From contig WBZZ01002911.1 in NCBI GenBank assembly GCA_019918135.1, forward strand, positions 21,367-85,366: a stretch of DNA of 64,000 nt, read 5' to 3'. This DNA comes from Paulinella micropora. Lineage: Eukaryota; Cercozoa; Imbricatea; Euglyphida; Paulinellidae. Positions within the stretch are counted from its first letter, which is position 1. The number at the start of each line of letters is the position of its first letter. The position numbers and the translations under genes are program-made. Below, one piece after another: positions 1-9,208 of this stretch. The notes beneath the pieces are model-generated. The model was not told the origin of the DNA. It saw only the letters and a program-made list of their open reading frames with translations, and did no database searches.

Positions 1-112
1 CTTCCCCCCCTCCCCTCCCCTCGTGGAGGCAGGGGGTGGCCTCCTGGCGCCAGCGTCGGCCGCCCTCCCCCCCCCCCCCCCCGCCGGGGGTGGGCCAGGG
101 GGAGGGGTAACA

Positions 113-134
113 CAGTGTGTGTGCGTGTGTGTGT
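113..134. repeat. (GT)n microsatellite
   Basis: A short, almost pure GT run with one C interruption lies about 65 bp upstream of the first plausible start codon at 198. It sits in the 5' flank of the GC-rich gene and has no recognisable function of its own. Confidence 0.8.
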
Positions 135-197
135 GGTGCGCCCGCGGCCACACTCGGAGCGAGGGAGGCAGTTCCCCCTCCGTCGCAGCCGGGACCC

Positions 198-1800
198 ATG
201 GCCAACCCTAGCTTCCTGCGGCCGATCCCGGGCGGCCTGGCCTACCCGGCGGCGGGGCCGGGGCTCCGGCACGAGTCCGCTGCTCGGGCCGCGGCGTGGT
301 CTGCCAGGGGGGCCAGTACTGCCGGTCGTGGGCGAAGCCGAGGAACGCGAGCGTGGCGAACAGGGCGCACTGTTGGCCCCGGGGGCCGAGCACCACCCCC
401 CACCGCTCGGGGTCGAAGGGCCGCCGCTGTTCGGCGCGGACTCTTCTGCCGGCGGCGCGAGGCTGGGTCGTGGAGCACCCGCCTGCGCTCGCGGCTCGTC
501 GGCTGGGTCTGGCACCTCCGGCAACGGCTGGGCTACCCCTGGGAGCGGTGCCTGTTCTTGGTGCGTTACCTGCGGCCGGTGGTGCTCAGCGTGGCCGCCG
601 CCTACGCCCAGGCCGCGGGCCCGGGCCGGCCCTGCCCCGCCGCGGCCTGCCGGCGGCTGCTGGCCCGGGCGGCCTACAACCTGCAGCGTCTGGCCACGGC
701 GGAACAGAGCTGGCAGCCCAAGGACGCGGACCTCGCCCTGACCTGGTGGGACCTGCAGGCCGCGCGCACGCTGGCAGCCGGCCGCTACCTGCACCGCTAC
801 CCCACCGCGTCGGCCGAGGAGGCGGCCGGGGCGGGGGCCGGGGCGGGGGCCGGGCAGGCGGCGGGCGCGCGTTATCAGGCGCTGGCGGACCTGGTCGTGC
901 TGTGCCTGCTGAGCCTGACGCCCCAGCCCCGCAGCTCGATCCTGCGCCGGCTGCAGTTCGGCGTCACCCTGCGGCGCGAGGAGGCGGGCGGGCGCTGGTG
1001 GCTAGACCTCAGCAACCCGTTCGAGCTGGCGTCCGTGCACAAGACGGCCCGCTTCTACTACGACCGAGAGTACGTACAGCCGCTGCCGCTGCAGACGCTG
1101 CGACGCTGCGGCCATGATGGGCCCGGCGCGGCACGGGACGTCGGCGGCCTGTTGGGCTGGGTACTGCCGGAGTGGCGTGCGCTGGGCCGGGGCCTGGGCA
1201 CGCGCGGCTTCGTCTTCTCCTGCCGCTACCCGGGCCTCGGCCGGGGCCGCGGGCGTGGCGCGCTCGTCATTGCCGACGACGAGCTGCAGGCGCGGCTGAC
1301 CGGTGCGCTGGTGCGGGCGGGGGGGGTGCCGCCGGCGCGCGCGCGGACCCTGCACGTGCGGCAGCTGCGCAAGCTGGCCGAGACTTTTTTGGCCCAGGCC
1401 GGTGACGAGGCAGAGCTGCGGCGCAGCTACTGCCAGTACTTTGGGCGGCACGGCGCGAACCCGGGGGCGCTGGCCCCGGTGCACCAGCTCACGGCCGCCC
1501 TGCACCAGCACTGCCAGCGGACGGCGCAGCGCCAGTACCTGTACCACCTCATCTTCCGCGAGCGGCTGCGGGCGCTCCTGGACGACTTCGACAGCTTCTG
1601 GGCCCGGGCCCTCGTGTACGACGCGGCCGGCGACGAGGTGCGGCTGGACCCCGACTTGGTGCGTGCCTGGCTCGGCGGCGGCCCCGGCGCGGGGGCCGGG
1701 CCCGGCTCCGGGCGCCGGGCCAGACCGGCGAGCTCCGGGAGGAAAAACAGCCTTAGGGGGGACCGGGGGACCGGGGCGGCGAGTACCGGAGTGAGGCCAG
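198..1800 (+). CDS. Possible tyrosine-recombinase-like protein (3' end uncertain)
   Basis: A GC-rich open frame starts at the ATG at 198 and stays open to a stop at 2531, but it would then overlap the convergent gene, so the end given is provisional. Convincing coding composition runs from about 460 to 1700. The order of basic residues resembles a tyrosine recombinase catalytic domain: an Arg in a helix (SLTPQPRSSILRR, near 925-960), a Lys in a probable beta hairpin (HKTARFYYDREY, near 1036-1072), then an H-x-R element (TLHVRQLRK, near 1348-1375) and downstream Tyr candidates (RQYLYHL, near 1530-1550). The spacing is plausible, but the HxxR box is not canonical and the nucleophile is ambiguous. 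Codons for residues 30-90 are arginine-rich and may be an intron or a sequencing error. It could instead be an unrelated GC-rich protein. Confidence 0.35.
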
Positions 1801-1811
1801 CAAACTCTTCT

Positions 1812-1817
1812 TTTAAT
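1812..1817 (-). promoter_or_regulatory. ATTAAA polyadenylation-type signal
   Basis: Reading the minus strand, ATTAAA lies about 80 bp beyond the stop codon of the minus-strand gene at 1899-2822, within a locally A/T-rich patch of otherwise GC-rich DNA. This is the usual position for a eukaryotic poly(A) signal. Confidence 0.45.
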
Positions 1818-1898
1818 CAAACACACAAAAAGAGGACTGCGGCGGGAGCCCGGCGGCCGGACCAACCCCCGCGTGCGCCAGGGGCCTCCCCTGTCTGC

Positions 1899-2822
1899 CT
1901 AGTACACCTCGATCACTTCCCGGCCCGGTGGCGGCCGGTCTGGTACGGCTGCGGCGGGCGCAGCCGCCGGTGCTCCGGCCGGGACGCACGGGGCCCCGGC
2001 CGTGGCCGGCGTCACCGCGGATACTTGGTACTCCTCACTTGGTCCCCAGCCGTGGTATTGCAACGCCGGCAGGCAAAGGCGCAGCACGTACTTAGATTCA
2101 CCGTCAAAGAGCAGTTGGCGGTCGAAATCCACGCCGTAGCAATGCGCGTCAAAGGAGACCAGCGCCAGCCCCGAGCGCCACGGCGACAGCAGCCAGTCAG
2201 TGCCCCTGTGCCGCTCGCGACGCCGGCTCACGACGGCCGGCGGTTGCGGGAGCGAGTCGAGAAATTCCAAGAACGCTGGCCACGAACTAATACGCCTGGG
2301 AAACTGGTGCATGAGCCTACCGAAGCGGCGGGGCGCGTGGCAGACATTAAAGAGCGCAAAGGCCGTGCAGCCGTAATCCTGGTCGTGTCGGTACCTCTGC
2401 TTGATCTCGGTGGCAAAGGTGCTGGCGGCCACGAGGCCGCGGCACACACGGAACGGGCGCTGCCCGGGGTGCTCGGGGCGGTGGATGGACACGCAGAGGG
2501 TAGGGCGGCCCGCCGGCTCCCGAGGGACTAGGCAGCAAGAGAAGGTGCGTTGGAAGAGGCTGACCAGGGCCACGGGGGCGCCGTCCCCGCGCTCCGCCAC
2601 CGTCGCGCGGGGAGGCTGCCGGGCCGGCGGGGTAGCCCCCCCGACGACGGGCGCCGCGAGGGCCGCCAGCGCCACTCGGCGGAGCGTGTCGTGGTGCCGC
2701 AACGCGATCGGCGGAAGGTCCACGTACCTGCTAGAGCTGGGGGCGCGCGCCGGGCAGGGGGGAGCGCGCCCCCCCCCTCCCGCCGCGCGTGCGCCGGCGG
2801 CCGCGCGGGCCCGGCGGGTCAT
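1899..2822 (-). CDS. Uncharacterised protein, convergent with the recombinase-like gene
   Basis: This minus-strand frame encodes about 307 residues if the ATG at 2822 is used. The first 30 residues are Ala/Arg/Gly-rich and look non-coding. The frame becomes protein-like near 2730, just inside a possible 3' splice site (CTCTAGCAG), so the true first exon may lie further upstream. The body has mixed composition with Cys, Trp and His residues (for example FDAHCYGVDFDRQLLFDGE near 2090-2150 and ALFNVCHAPRRFGRLMHQF near 2290-2350). It ends in an Ala/Pro-rich tail. No known domain was recognised. It is transcribed towards the recombinase-like gene, and an ATTAAA signal follows its stop. The coding call rests on composition and frame length, which are weak evidence in DNA this GC-rich. 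Confidence 0.4.
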   Translation of the reverse strand: MTRRARAAAGARAAGGGGRAPPCPARAPSSSRYVDLPPIALRHHDTLRRVALAALAAPVVGGATPPARQPPRATVAERGDGAPVALVSLFQRTFSCCLVPREPAGRPTLCVSIHRPEHPGQRPFRVCRGLVAASTFATEIKQRYRHDQDYGCTAFALFNVCHAPRRFGRLMHQFPRRISSWPAFLEFLDSLPQPPAVVSRRRERHRGTDWLLSPWRSGLALVSFDAHCYGVDFDRQLLFDGESKYVLRLCLPALQYHGWGPSEEYQVSAVTPATAGAPCVPAGAPAAAPAAAVPDRPPPGREVIEVY

Positions 2823-3061
2823 CGCGGCCGGGGGAGCCGCCCCCGGCGCACGCCCAGCGAGGGGGCGCGTTCCTCATCGGGGCGCGCGCCAGGGGGGGGG
2901 GGCACGCCCTGCCGGCGTCGCTCGTCGTCTGCGAGGAGAGGCGCGCCCCCCACCGCCTGCGCCCCCCCCCTCCGCGCGCGCGGCCAGGGCCCGCACCGGC
3001 GTAGGACAGGCCAGCCCCGCCTCACACAAAGACAGCCACGCTACTCACCCAGCCAGCGAGG
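2823..3061. other. GC-rich intergenic segment
   Basis: About 240 bp of very GC-rich sequence with G and C runs separates the divergent 5' ends of the minus-strand unknown gene and the NADAR gene. It may hold both promoters. No TATA-like element is visible. Confidence 0.4.
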
Positions 3062-4362
3062 ATGCTTACGACTGCCGCCCCGTGGCCCGAGCGCCCGACC
3101 GAAGGGCCAACCACGCACACCGCCGTGGAGCGCCCGTTCAAGAAGCACAAGGCCGCGGAGCCACAGCCCCCGGCGCCTACAACCCCACCGAAGCACCGGG
3201 CCGCGGAGCCGGAGGCACTACCCGCGACGCTACCCGCGACGCTGTGCCTCCCCGCCCCCCGGCCAGACCCCCCGACCGAGGAGCTCCCGACCGAGGAGCC
3301 AGCCACGGGGTCACCCCGCCCGACCCAACAGCACCAGGCAGCGGAGCCTCCTCCCGTGCCTGTCGCAGAGCTGGTGGCTCTGCTCTCGTCGTCCGCCCGG
3401 GGAGGACGCAGCTTGCCGGAGCAAGCGGAGGCCTGGCTTTTTCAGGGGGCGGTGGCCGTCCTCCCGACCGGCGAAGTGCTGGACACGGGGAACGACTTGT
3501 AGCGAGGCAGGATCGCCGCCGTCGCTGGCCTGGACGGGGGCTTCACAAATCCAACTTTCCGATTCTCTCCAGCAGCGACGAAGCAGCCTGTTCCAGCCCC
3601 CAGCTCGACCCCCAGCCCGGCTCCAAGCGGCCCGACGACGAGGACAGCGCGCCCACGCCTCCCCCCGCCAAGAAAGCCCGCCTGGCCGCCGCCCCGCTGA
3701 TCCTGTGCTTCTTCAGCAAGAGCAAGGCCTACCCGCCCGAATCGGAGCTCGGGCGCCTCCTGCAGCCGCCCGGACCGCGCGGCCTCAGCAACTTCGCCGT
3801 CCTTCAGTCAGGCCACGTGCTTTTCGGCCCCGACCCGGCCGCCCCGCTGGCGTTCCGCTCCGTCGAGCATGCGTTCCAGGCCGCCAAGTACCTGTTCTGC
3901 CAAGACTCGGCCACCTTTGCCGCGTTCGCGCGGCCCCCCTGGTCGGAACTCTCCGGTGCGCAGATCAAGTCCCTGGGCGGCCGTAAGGCCTTCAAGCAAC
4001 GCGGCCTCCGCCTGGACAGCGCCCGTTGGGAGCAGGCCTGCGTCGGCGTCATGTTGATGCTCTTGGCTGCGCGCTGGGCAGAGGATGCCTGGTTTGCGCA
4101 CGTGCTGCGTACCTGCTACGAGAGAGGCTACGCGTGCCTACACTTTGAAAGGGCCGGACGGAAGTCCTTTTGGGGGGGTTGTGTCGACGGCACCGGGTCG
4201 TGCGTGGGGCAGAACGTCCTAGGCCGGCTGCTGCTGTGGCTGGCGCAGCACGGACCGGAGCACGTGCGGGCGCAGCAGCGGCAGTGGGACCACGCAGGCC
4301 TGGCTGTGTTTGAACAGGCGGCACTCTGGCAGAAAAGGTTCTTCGCTGACTGCCCCAAGTAG
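3062..4362 (+). CDS. NADAR-domain (YbiA/DUF1768-like) protein with one intron
   Basis: Exon 1 (3062-3498) and exon 2 (3573-4362) join through a 74-nt intron that starts GTAGCG and ends in a pyrimidine-rich CTCTCCAG. The phases match and give about 408 residues. The first 200 residues are Pro/Ala/Glu-rich, with repeated basic patches (FKKHKAAEP, PPKHRAAEP) and a possible nuclear signal (PPAKKARLA). The C-terminal half is a NADAR domain: LSNFAVLQSGHVLF, SVEHAFQAAKYLF, IKSLGGRKAFKQRG, KSFWGG and GQNVLGRLLLWLAQ occur in the family order. NADAR proteins act on ADP-ribose-containing compounds, and some remove ADP-ribose from guanine in nucleic acid. The conserved Glu-His and the Asn-x-Leu-Gly box are intact, so the domain looks functional. 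The start is the first ATG of the exon 1 frame. An ATTAAA signal follows the stop by about 50 bp. Confidence 0.75.
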
Positions 4363-4390
4363 TTTGGGCCTAGCCTTTTGTCTGGCTCCC

Positions 4391-4492
4391 TGGTGTACTC
4401 TGACTTATTTATTAAAACCAAAAGTACTGCCGTAATTTTCTTGGGCTTGCTCGTTCGTGTACTCTCTGACTCAGTAAAAGAAAAAGGTACTG
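4391..4492 (+). repeat. Imperfect direct repeat in the NADAR 3' flank
   Basis: Two arms (4391-4428 and 4454-4492) both begin with GTGTACTCT, continue with CTGACT, pass through an A-rich stretch and end in GTACTG. They lie immediately after the NADAR stop. Their origin is unknown. Confidence 0.5.
4411..4416 (+). promoter_or_regulatory. ATTAAA polyadenylation-type signal
   Basis: ATTAAA occurs 49 bp after the NADAR stop codon in a sharp A/T-rich dip after GC-rich coding sequence. This fits a eukaryotic poly(A) signal for that gene. Confidence 0.5.
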
Positions 4493-4557
4493 ACAGGCAT
4501 GCCGGCCCGGGCCAGCGCCTGCTTCTTGCCCAGACCGGCGGCGCCCCCCCCACTCGG

Positions 4558-5173
4558 TTCCACTTCCTGGGGATTGCCTTCCCCATTCACCCCCAAAAAC
4601 GAAGTGCTTCCTCTGGATTCTGTTGCAGAGACGCCAGATATGCCTCTGACTGCCATTGAGTCATCATCCTGCACTTCTTCCAGTGCTTCCGCCATTGGCA
4701 TCATGTGTTGCGCCGATCCCAAGTCCAGGTAAACTGTGTATGGGTCATGTTCCCCATCCGCACCATCAGCCATGTGCGATGTAGGTCCCTGTTCCCCTTC
4801 ACTGCTCCAAGACCCGCGCCAGCACTCCCCAGACTTGGTCCACCTTCCTCCTGTCCAGGCGGCGTCCCCGGCGGCTTCTTCTCTTCCTCGTCCGCAACTC
4901 CCCCAGTCGCCGCCCTAGGTACCGGATCCATAGCCAAGCTTGCATTCTCCTTGTTTTCCAGCGTAATCAAAGTCCGCATTTCCTCCCATCTGCCCACCCT
5001 TCTGGTGTCGTAGGTAACCTCAGCGTCGCTTCCTCTTGCCAGCCTCACCACTCCCCCTAACGCAGGTACCTCTGCACTGCCTATCACTTCCAGTTGACTG
5101 GATGCAGATGCATTCTGTGCAGTGCGCTGACGTGCAATTGCCGATTTCTTTTCTTCTTCCGACATCGTCAGTT
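4558..5173 (-). mobile_element. Detached 616-bp copy of the C1 copia element
   Basis: This block matches 18243-18857 in the same orientation, with only two adjacent base differences noticed by eye. It carries the minus-strand protease segment, including the DPYTVYLDLGSAQHM motif, and the tail of the preceding frame. The copy has no LTRs and ends abruptly: on the left against the NADAR 3' flank and on the right against the gag of element E. It produces chimeric frames at both edges, which I do not regard as genes. The near identity implies that it arose recently. Confidence 0.9.
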
Positions 5174-6208
5174 AGTCTACTGATCTTTCTGCGCGATCCG
5201 AATTCGCCACTCACCACTGCGGAGCTGAAGTTGATCATCACGCCCGAACCTGCGCCTCCTGCACCTGCGGTTGACCCCCATGCAGACATGCGACTTGCCG
5301 TATTTGGTACGCCTGCTAACCCAACTTTTGTTCAGTTAGAAAACTGCTTTGACCCACTGACACGCCTGAAACTAACCGTAAAGACTCGTTCCATAACTGC
5401 AGAGGCTGTAGCTGGACACTCTGCCATGGTGGCTATCCGTTCAGCCGGTAGGGAGCCACACGAGATGTGGTCTGCCCTTATTGCGGAATTTGGACAAATG
5501 GGCACGCTCAGTACTGCCCAACTCCAAGCCCAGCACGTAGCTGACCAATTGACCCCCAACACAGACGTTGAAAAATGGATTAATTTGTTCAAATGGCTTC
5601 TAGAACGAATAACCCTTACTCAACACTTTGACGAAGGTTACAAGTGTAATGAGCTCATCCTGAAGCTCAATAACGCTAAGCACACCTCAATTGGTTCAAA
5701 GGTTGCCCAACGTTATTACAATCCATTTGAAGACGTTGACAGACCCACCTTTCGACAACTATGCAGTTACGTCAAATCATGGACGCAAGCTGACAAACTC
5801 TCTGACAACTTAGGTAAACTTTCTCTCTCAGAGGAGAAAAAGATACCTTTGTACTACGCCCGCGACAGCAGAGAGAAGGGAGCAATAAAATGCCACAGTC
5901 GTCGAGGACCCCATAAGGTTAGTGACTGTCAAAACAAGTGCGTACCTTTACCGCCACTCCAAAAATCTTGCGGCCAATATCCTTGGCATCGTCCTTACGA
6001 CTGCCCGATCCGTCGCGAGATTTACGGAAATGCACGTAGTCGCTCACGTTCCCAGAGGCCTCGTCGTTCTCAAAGCCCGTACCGACCCCGAAGTCCGCAA
6101 CGTTCCCGCAGCCCGAACCCACCTCGACGTAGCCAACGAGACGGTGGTCGTTCCCCTACCCGGAACCGGGTGGCGGCACTTCGCGGAAGATGTCGAATAG
6201 CAGATTGA
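5174..6208 (+). pseudogene. gag: Copia E gag
   Basis: The open frame runs from the junction with the C1 piece to a stop at 6208. An internal ATG at 5288 is the most natural surviving start, because codons before 5174 belong to the C1 copy read antisense. The N-terminal two thirds fit a helical capsid-like Gag of the UBN2/Retrotran type (for example HEMWSALIAEFGQMGTLSTA and GYKCNELILKLNNA). Near 5885-5990 there are two degenerate zinc-knuckle-like segments with Cys/His pairs. The C-terminus is a strongly basic Arg/Ser/Pro repeat tail (SRSRSQRPRRSQSPYRPRS) that could bind RNA. The original N-terminus is lost. Confidence 0.65.
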
Positions 6209-6379
6209 GGGCAAACCCTACGAAGACTTAGACAGCACTGACAACGACGACGGTTGGTGTGGTCTTATGCAAGACGACGATTTAGCGGAATACAAAGAAG
6301 AACTAAGGCAGGAAGAAGATAAAGACTCGCTAACATACAACTCCAATTTGCTAATGTTGAGCGTCTACCGCCCAACACC

Positions 6380-7510
6380 ATGCCCGGGGTTACCACTTTT
6401 CATTCAGTGCCCCCTGCACCACCACGATCTTCTTCGGCCCCTCAAGCTTCAACCGAAACAGCCCGACAGCTGTTTCCACAAGCCGCATCGTCATCATCAT
6501 CATCCTCCGGTCCAACCCCCGTTGAGGAACTAGCAGCCACGGCACAAGAAGCCGACCACCCGGATCGACCCGACAGTCCCATGTCCGCCCGATCTAACAC
6601 TACGCGGTTCTCTGCCAGCTATGATCCAGAAGACCCGGTCCCCGCAGCGTTCGGAGTCGTCAATCCGCATCAAGACTTCATCAACGATCCCACCTGCAGA
6701 CCACAAGAAATTTCGTGGGAAAGTCTTTCCCGTGCTCAGCAACTTGACGAGAATGATTTTCAGACTAAGCTCAATGTTTTTGTATACATCCAACGCTTAT
6801 ACCGGAAAATGGGAGAGCCCCAAGGCTTCTCAGTCCCACCTCTACACTGGCCACCGGAGTGGAGGGTGGACGCCCCAAAGTCTTATGTCTTTCTAAGCGA
6901 AGACCCCTGGTATCCAAACGCAAAGCTTATTCCCCTAAAGCCCAAACTTGAATGGCTAACTGAGGAAGACCTCACGCCTGTTGGCCGTGGGGGCAAAAAA
7001 CTTTCAGGTGACCCTTGTCATGTTCCCCAAACCCGTTGCTCAAAGAGGATTCCCCCGGATTTACGCAACCCAGAGTCCCTACTCGAATCGTCAGAGTCCC
7101 ACCCCATCTTCCCGGATGCGCCCAGCTTTTACGCAGGACATGTCCACCATGCATTCAATCACGCCAAATATGCAGAGATGGACAACTGGTCAATCAGGTT
7201 TCGTTTCAACATTTTGCCGGCCGGATGGCACAGTCTCTTGCGTCCTCTATCAGGATAACGGTATGTTACCCGTTAGTCTACCTGCATGTCCCCCTTGCCC
7301 TCCATTTTTCTGTGAGTTTTGCGATAAAGAAGAGACAAAGAAGCACAAACTCAAGGAATGCAGTGGTTGTGCTTGGGTTAAGATTACAACCAACAGTGTC
7401 AAGTTGGCGACTACGCCGCCCACTACCGTTTCTGTTATTACGCGCGAACGCCCGCCAACGCCGATCTTCGCGATCCAATTGCGAAGGATGTGCTCCCCGG
7501 TTGTGGAATT
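6380..7510 (+). pseudogene. Copia E inter-domain module with MYND-type zinc finger
   Basis: After a Ser/Pro-rich linker this region encodes a conserved-looking segment (PQEISWESLSRAQQLDEND, then HHAFNHAKYAEMDNWSIRF) and a MYND finger at 7311-7435. The finger reads C-x2-C (CEFC), C-x2-C (CSGC), then, after a one-base frame change near 7385, C-Q-x2-D-Y-x2-H-x3-C. The same succession of an aromatic helix pair, MYND finger and a [FY]-A-Y-x-R-L-[LM]-R-Y box also occurs in the divergent element C1. MYND fingers usually mediate protein-protein contacts. In LTR elements their role is unknown to me. At least one frameshift separates the two halves. Confidence 0.6.
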
Positions 7511-8122
7511 GGTAGCGTAAACTACCGATTCGCTCTTTTTGCGTACCAGCGGTTGCTCCGCTACGAGATTGTCCCCACCAGTGAACAATCCCTTCGCATA
7601 GCCGCAAAACGCCCGTTGTCCTTACAAGCCGAGAAAGTTCGTGGTATGTTCCGTCGTCTAGCCGGTTTTCCTACTTACGACCCGATTAAGACCAATCGTA
7701 TCCTCCTACAAGGAAACATTGATCTTAACGAACGTCTAAGACAGGACCCCTTCCGTCTCATCAAACCGTTCACTTTGGTCAGCTATGACCCCAGCCAGCT
7801 AGCAAGCAACAGTCAATCGCTAAGTGAGCCCATTGCCAGAGACGCCCATTGCTTGTACGCACAAGCCCCAGCAGTGTACACCGTTTTTGACACTGGCACC
7901 AACCGTACCATTGTCAGCCCAAATTCGTCAATTGCTGACGTTTCTACCGGTCCCACCGCACATCTCTCTGGCATCTCACCACAGACGGTAAAGATTCGGA
8001 AGAAAGCTACGTTCTACTGGCAAATCGTACCTGGACGAATCATCTTGCTTTCTGCTTCTGGACTCGCTGGTCGTCGACAAGACACCATACTCACTGGTAT
8101 CCCCCGGCATCCTAGACAATAA
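7490..8122 (+). pseudogene. Copia E linker and aspartic protease
   Basis: The frame starts in the AYQRLLRYE box just after the MYND finger and runs to a retroviral-type aspartic protease. The active-site segment is VYTVFDTGTNRTIVSP near 7878-7925, with the expected hydrophobic-x-D-T-G motif, followed by a second beta-rich half (GRIILLSASGLAGR). Protease normally cuts the Gag-Pol polyprotein. A stop at 8122 separates it from integrase, so the polyprotein is broken even though the catalytic triad is intact. Confidence 0.65.
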
Positions 8123-8165
8123 GCACGGACATGCAACTATATTCCAAAACAATGAAGCACTTGTT

Positions 8166-9208
8166 TTGCATCATTCAATCGTCATAGATCCATCATCCAT
8201 AAAGATCAGAGGCAGAATGATGCCTAACATGTTGTACCGTTCCGACACATGCGATGATGTCCCGCTTGATCCAAACCGTCACTTCTTTCCATCTACAACA
8301 CAACAGTCACAAGCCATTGTCAATTTCTCGCTCAATCCACGAGCATCAAAGGGAAAGATAACTGCACTAGAGGCACACAGGCTAAGTGGCCACGGAATGG
8401 AAGGGCCAATGGAGCAGATTGCTAACGCACCAGGGCGAAAAGTTAGCGATCCCCTTTGGCGTCGCAAGTTAGCCCACCTATGCCAATCATGCTCCTTGTC
8501 ATCCCCAAAGAAGTTGCCCTTCCTTGTTGACAATGAAGCTCTAGACGCACAGTTCAAGGCTTTTGAGGCTTTTTGCATGGACTTCAAGTCCAAGTCTCAA
8601 CTTTCCCTTCAAGGGAACCGATACATCCTTCTCATTAAGGAAGTGAAAGCCCGTTTTTCGTTTAGGGGCTCTATTTCCCTTCAAGAGAAGCCCAACTTTA
8701 CGTCCCATGGGTGACTAAGGTCTTTGCCTTCTTTGAGAGGCAGACCGGCGTGAAGATGAAGCAAATCAGGTTGGTTGGAGAGTTTATCGCATCTGACTTT
8801 GTCGAGTATTGCAATCAACACTGTATCATAATAAAGCACACCACCCCTGGTGAGCCCCGTTCCAATTCTGGTGCCGAGAGAGATTTCCAAACAGGCACCC
8901 GACGAGCTCAAGCTATAATGCTGGATGCAAAATTCCCGAACAGTCTGTGGGAAGAGGCTGAGAAAGCCGAACACGCAATTCGTATGGTCACCCCAAAACC
9001 CAGTGGACCGTACAAAGGCAAATCCCTTTACGAAATTACACTAGCACGCAAATTTCCACTCGATTTCCTACGCCCTATCGGTTGCCTCGCTTTCGTTCGC
9101 TTCCAGAAAGCACAACAATGTCCCATGGCAAAACCAGGTGTCCTTACCAGCTTCAACATTTTTCGCCGAACTTACATGATTTTGCTTCACGGTACACATG
9201 AAGTTTGA
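8166..9208 (+). pseudogene. Copia E integrase
   Basis: The region starts with a GAG-pre-integrase-like zinc-binding part: an EAHRLSGHG His pair near 8370-8396 and CQSC near 8482-8493. A first catalytic-type Asp lies in FCMDFKSKS near 8570-8600. A frame break follows near 8650-8710, and the core resumes with FAFFERQTGVKMKQIRL. The usual D-N-G-x-E-F block reads VGEFIASDF, so the second catalytic Asp is missing. The third block, NSGAERDFQTGTRRAQAIML (8859-8918), keeps the catalytic Glu. Missing catalytic residue plus frame breaks make it inactive. Confidence 0.65.

Noticed and set aside
208-478. Minus-strand frame with protein-like text opposite the start of the first gene
   Set aside because: No start codon or domain. 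High GC makes open antisense frames common, so I left it out although the plus-strand frame here is also weak.
4471-4773. 100-residue minus-strand protein starting MADGADGEHDPYTVYLD
   Set aside because: It is a chimera of the copied C1 protease segment with unrelated flank, not a gene.
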